Part shown: positions 7,391 through 7,927 of the stretch, piece after piece
Position numbering within the stretch: position 1 is the first letter of the stretch
Layout: each line of letters opens with the position of its first letter
DNA from: Bacteroidota bacterium
GTDB lineage: Bacteria > Bacteroidota > Ignavibacteria > Kapaibacteriales > UBA2268
Direction of reading: 5' to 3'
DNA: 7,927 bases
NCBI GenBank assembly: GCA_022708005.1
Contig: JAKIZN010000064.1
Coordinates: 1-7,927, forward strand
Notes under the pieces: model-generated
What the model saw: only the letters and a program-made list of their open reading frames with translations
Databases searched by the model: none
What the model was told of the DNA's origin: nothing
Translations under genes and position numbers: made by a program

Positions 7391-7398
7391 ATTCTAAA

Positions 7399-7927
7399 AT
7401 GAAAAAGCAAGCGTTAATATTAGCCATCGGTGCAGCAATAATTGGACTTATGTCTTCTTGTGCTTCTATCGATACAAATGATAATAGCTATTACGGCTAT
7501 AATAATAAGCCAAAATACGAGAAGCAAGCAGAGCCTCAATATGATTATGCTGCTTCCCGGCAAACTGCAACTCAAGAGCAAAGCTCGCTTGCAGATAATA
7601 GTGAGCCAGAGACGGATAGCTACTATGCTGACCGTCCGCAAGAGAGAGTTATCGAACCGAGCTATGCTTATTTCTCGCCAATAACGTATTACGGATACTA
7701 TCCATGGTGGGCTGCGCCTCGTCCGTTTAGGGTCGTTGAGCCTTATCGCCCGGGCATTAGCATTAGCGTCGGCTTTTCAAATTATGATTATTGGGATTAC
7801 TATTGGTTTTATTACCACTATCGCCCAGTATATCCGTATGTTTACTACGATCCATATTGCTACGGTAGCGTTTATTATCCATATCCGTACTACTACCCAT
7901 ATTATTACCCACGATATTACGGCTCGG
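7399..7927 (+). CDS. Tyr/Pro-rich lipoprotein of unknown function (3' end cut by window edge)
   Basis: The first 176 residues of an envelope lipoprotein are visible. A short signal peptide has a KK N-region and a hydrophobic core (LILAIGAAIIGL), and ends in a lipobox, MSSC, with Cys21 as the predicted lipidated residue; Met at -3 is slightly unusual. No Asp follows at +2, and outer-membrane sorting is likely but not certain. Residues 22-84 are polar, rich in Asn, Gln and Glu and probably disordered. From about residue 85 the sequence becomes aromatic, with a YGYYPWW segment near 98-104 and a short beta-like GISISVGFSNYD stretch at 119-130. In residues 129-176 exactly 24 of 48 residues are Tyr, interspersed with Pro in YP, YYP and YYYP units. 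It is divergent from recJ and starts after a strong AAGGAG. I recognise no family. Surface or matrix structure, or adhesion, is conceivable but unproven. Confidence 0.8.
   Translation, partial: MKKQALILAIGAAIIGLMSSCASIDTNDNSYYGYNNKPKYEKQAEPQYDYAASRQTATQEQSSLADNSEPETDSYYADRPQERVIEPSYAYFSPITYYGYYPWWAAPRPFRVVEPYRPGISISVGFSNYDYWDYYWFYYHYRPVYPYVYYDPYCYGSVYYPYPYYYPYYYPRYYGS

Larger units (their letters stand above)
7105..7398. other. Divergent intergenic region between recJ and the lipoprotein gene
   Basis: Together with 6988-7104, which holds the recJ leader, promoter and palindrome, this makes a gene-free stretch of about 410 bases. Positions 7105-7200 are very AT-rich and show nothing beyond short imperfect repeats such as AATTATC twice near 7125-7140. 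Positions 7201-7290 change abruptly to GC-rich sequence with two hairpins. Positions 7300-7398 return to AT-rich sequence with one small hairpin and the lipoprotein's ribosome binding site. I see no tRNA, small ORF or intrinsic terminator. No convincing promoter for the lipoprotein gene was found: TAAGTTTA at 7331-7338 matches 7 of 8 in the -7 box but has no -33 partner. Confidence 0.6.

Noticed and set aside
7420..7641. Minus-strand open frame with hydrophobic translation over the lipoprotein gene
   Set aside because: It is antisense to a gene with a strong ribosome binding site and a clear lipoprotein signal; its hydrophobicity is a by-product of the opposite-strand codons.
1..7927. Defence island, CRISPR-Cas or mobile element suggested by the Cas4/Dna2-like nuclease
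   Set aside because: The nuclease is part of a Dna2-type helicase next to housekeeping recJ. No cas genes, repeat arrays, integrase, transposase or methylase are present.

Overview
The window suggests an AT-rich bacterium of the Bacteroidota or a related FCB lineage (Ignavibacteria or Kapaibacteriota type). This rests on three things: two upstream regions match the Bacteroidetes housekeeping promoter (TTTG or TTG, a spacer of about 19 bases, then TAnnTTTG); a full-length Dna2-like helicase-nuclease is present; and there is a short-signal lipoprotein with a Tyr/Pro-rich tail. The assignment to a lineage is an inference.

Layout. Positions 1-1364 (minus strand) hold an almost complete aldehyde dehydrogenase of the Sad/YneI succinate-semialdehyde dehydrogenase type, cut only at its last few residues by the window edge. 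A divergent gap of 174 bases carries a good promoter for a small plus-strand gene (1539-1967) that encodes a single-pass membrane protein of unknown function. That gene converges, with an 8-base gap, on a two-gene minus-strand operon: recJ (5290-6987) followed by a 1105-residue Dna2-like protein (1976-5293), joined by an ATGA stop/start overlap. The segment 6988-7398 has no gene. It holds the recJ promoter, a perfect 22-base palindrome just upstream of that promoter, and a GC-rich island with hairpins that looks like a dispersed repeat. From 7399 to the right edge runs a plus-strand lipoprotein gene, still open, whose visible C-terminal part is about half tyrosine.

How the genes fit together. 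RecJ is a 5'-to-3' single-strand DNA exonuclease. The downstream protein combines a Dna2-like beta-barrel region, a PD-(D/E)XK nuclease and an SF1 helicase of the Dna2/Upf1 type. Their translational coupling suggests a DNA-end or flap-processing unit. The Dna2-like protein seems to lack the cysteines that bind the iron-sulfur cluster in Dna2 and Cas4, and its motif I histidine position reads Asn. The dehydrogenase, the small membrane protein and the lipoprotein show no evident functional link to this pair. No tRNA, rRNA, CRISPR array, transposase or phage gene was seen.
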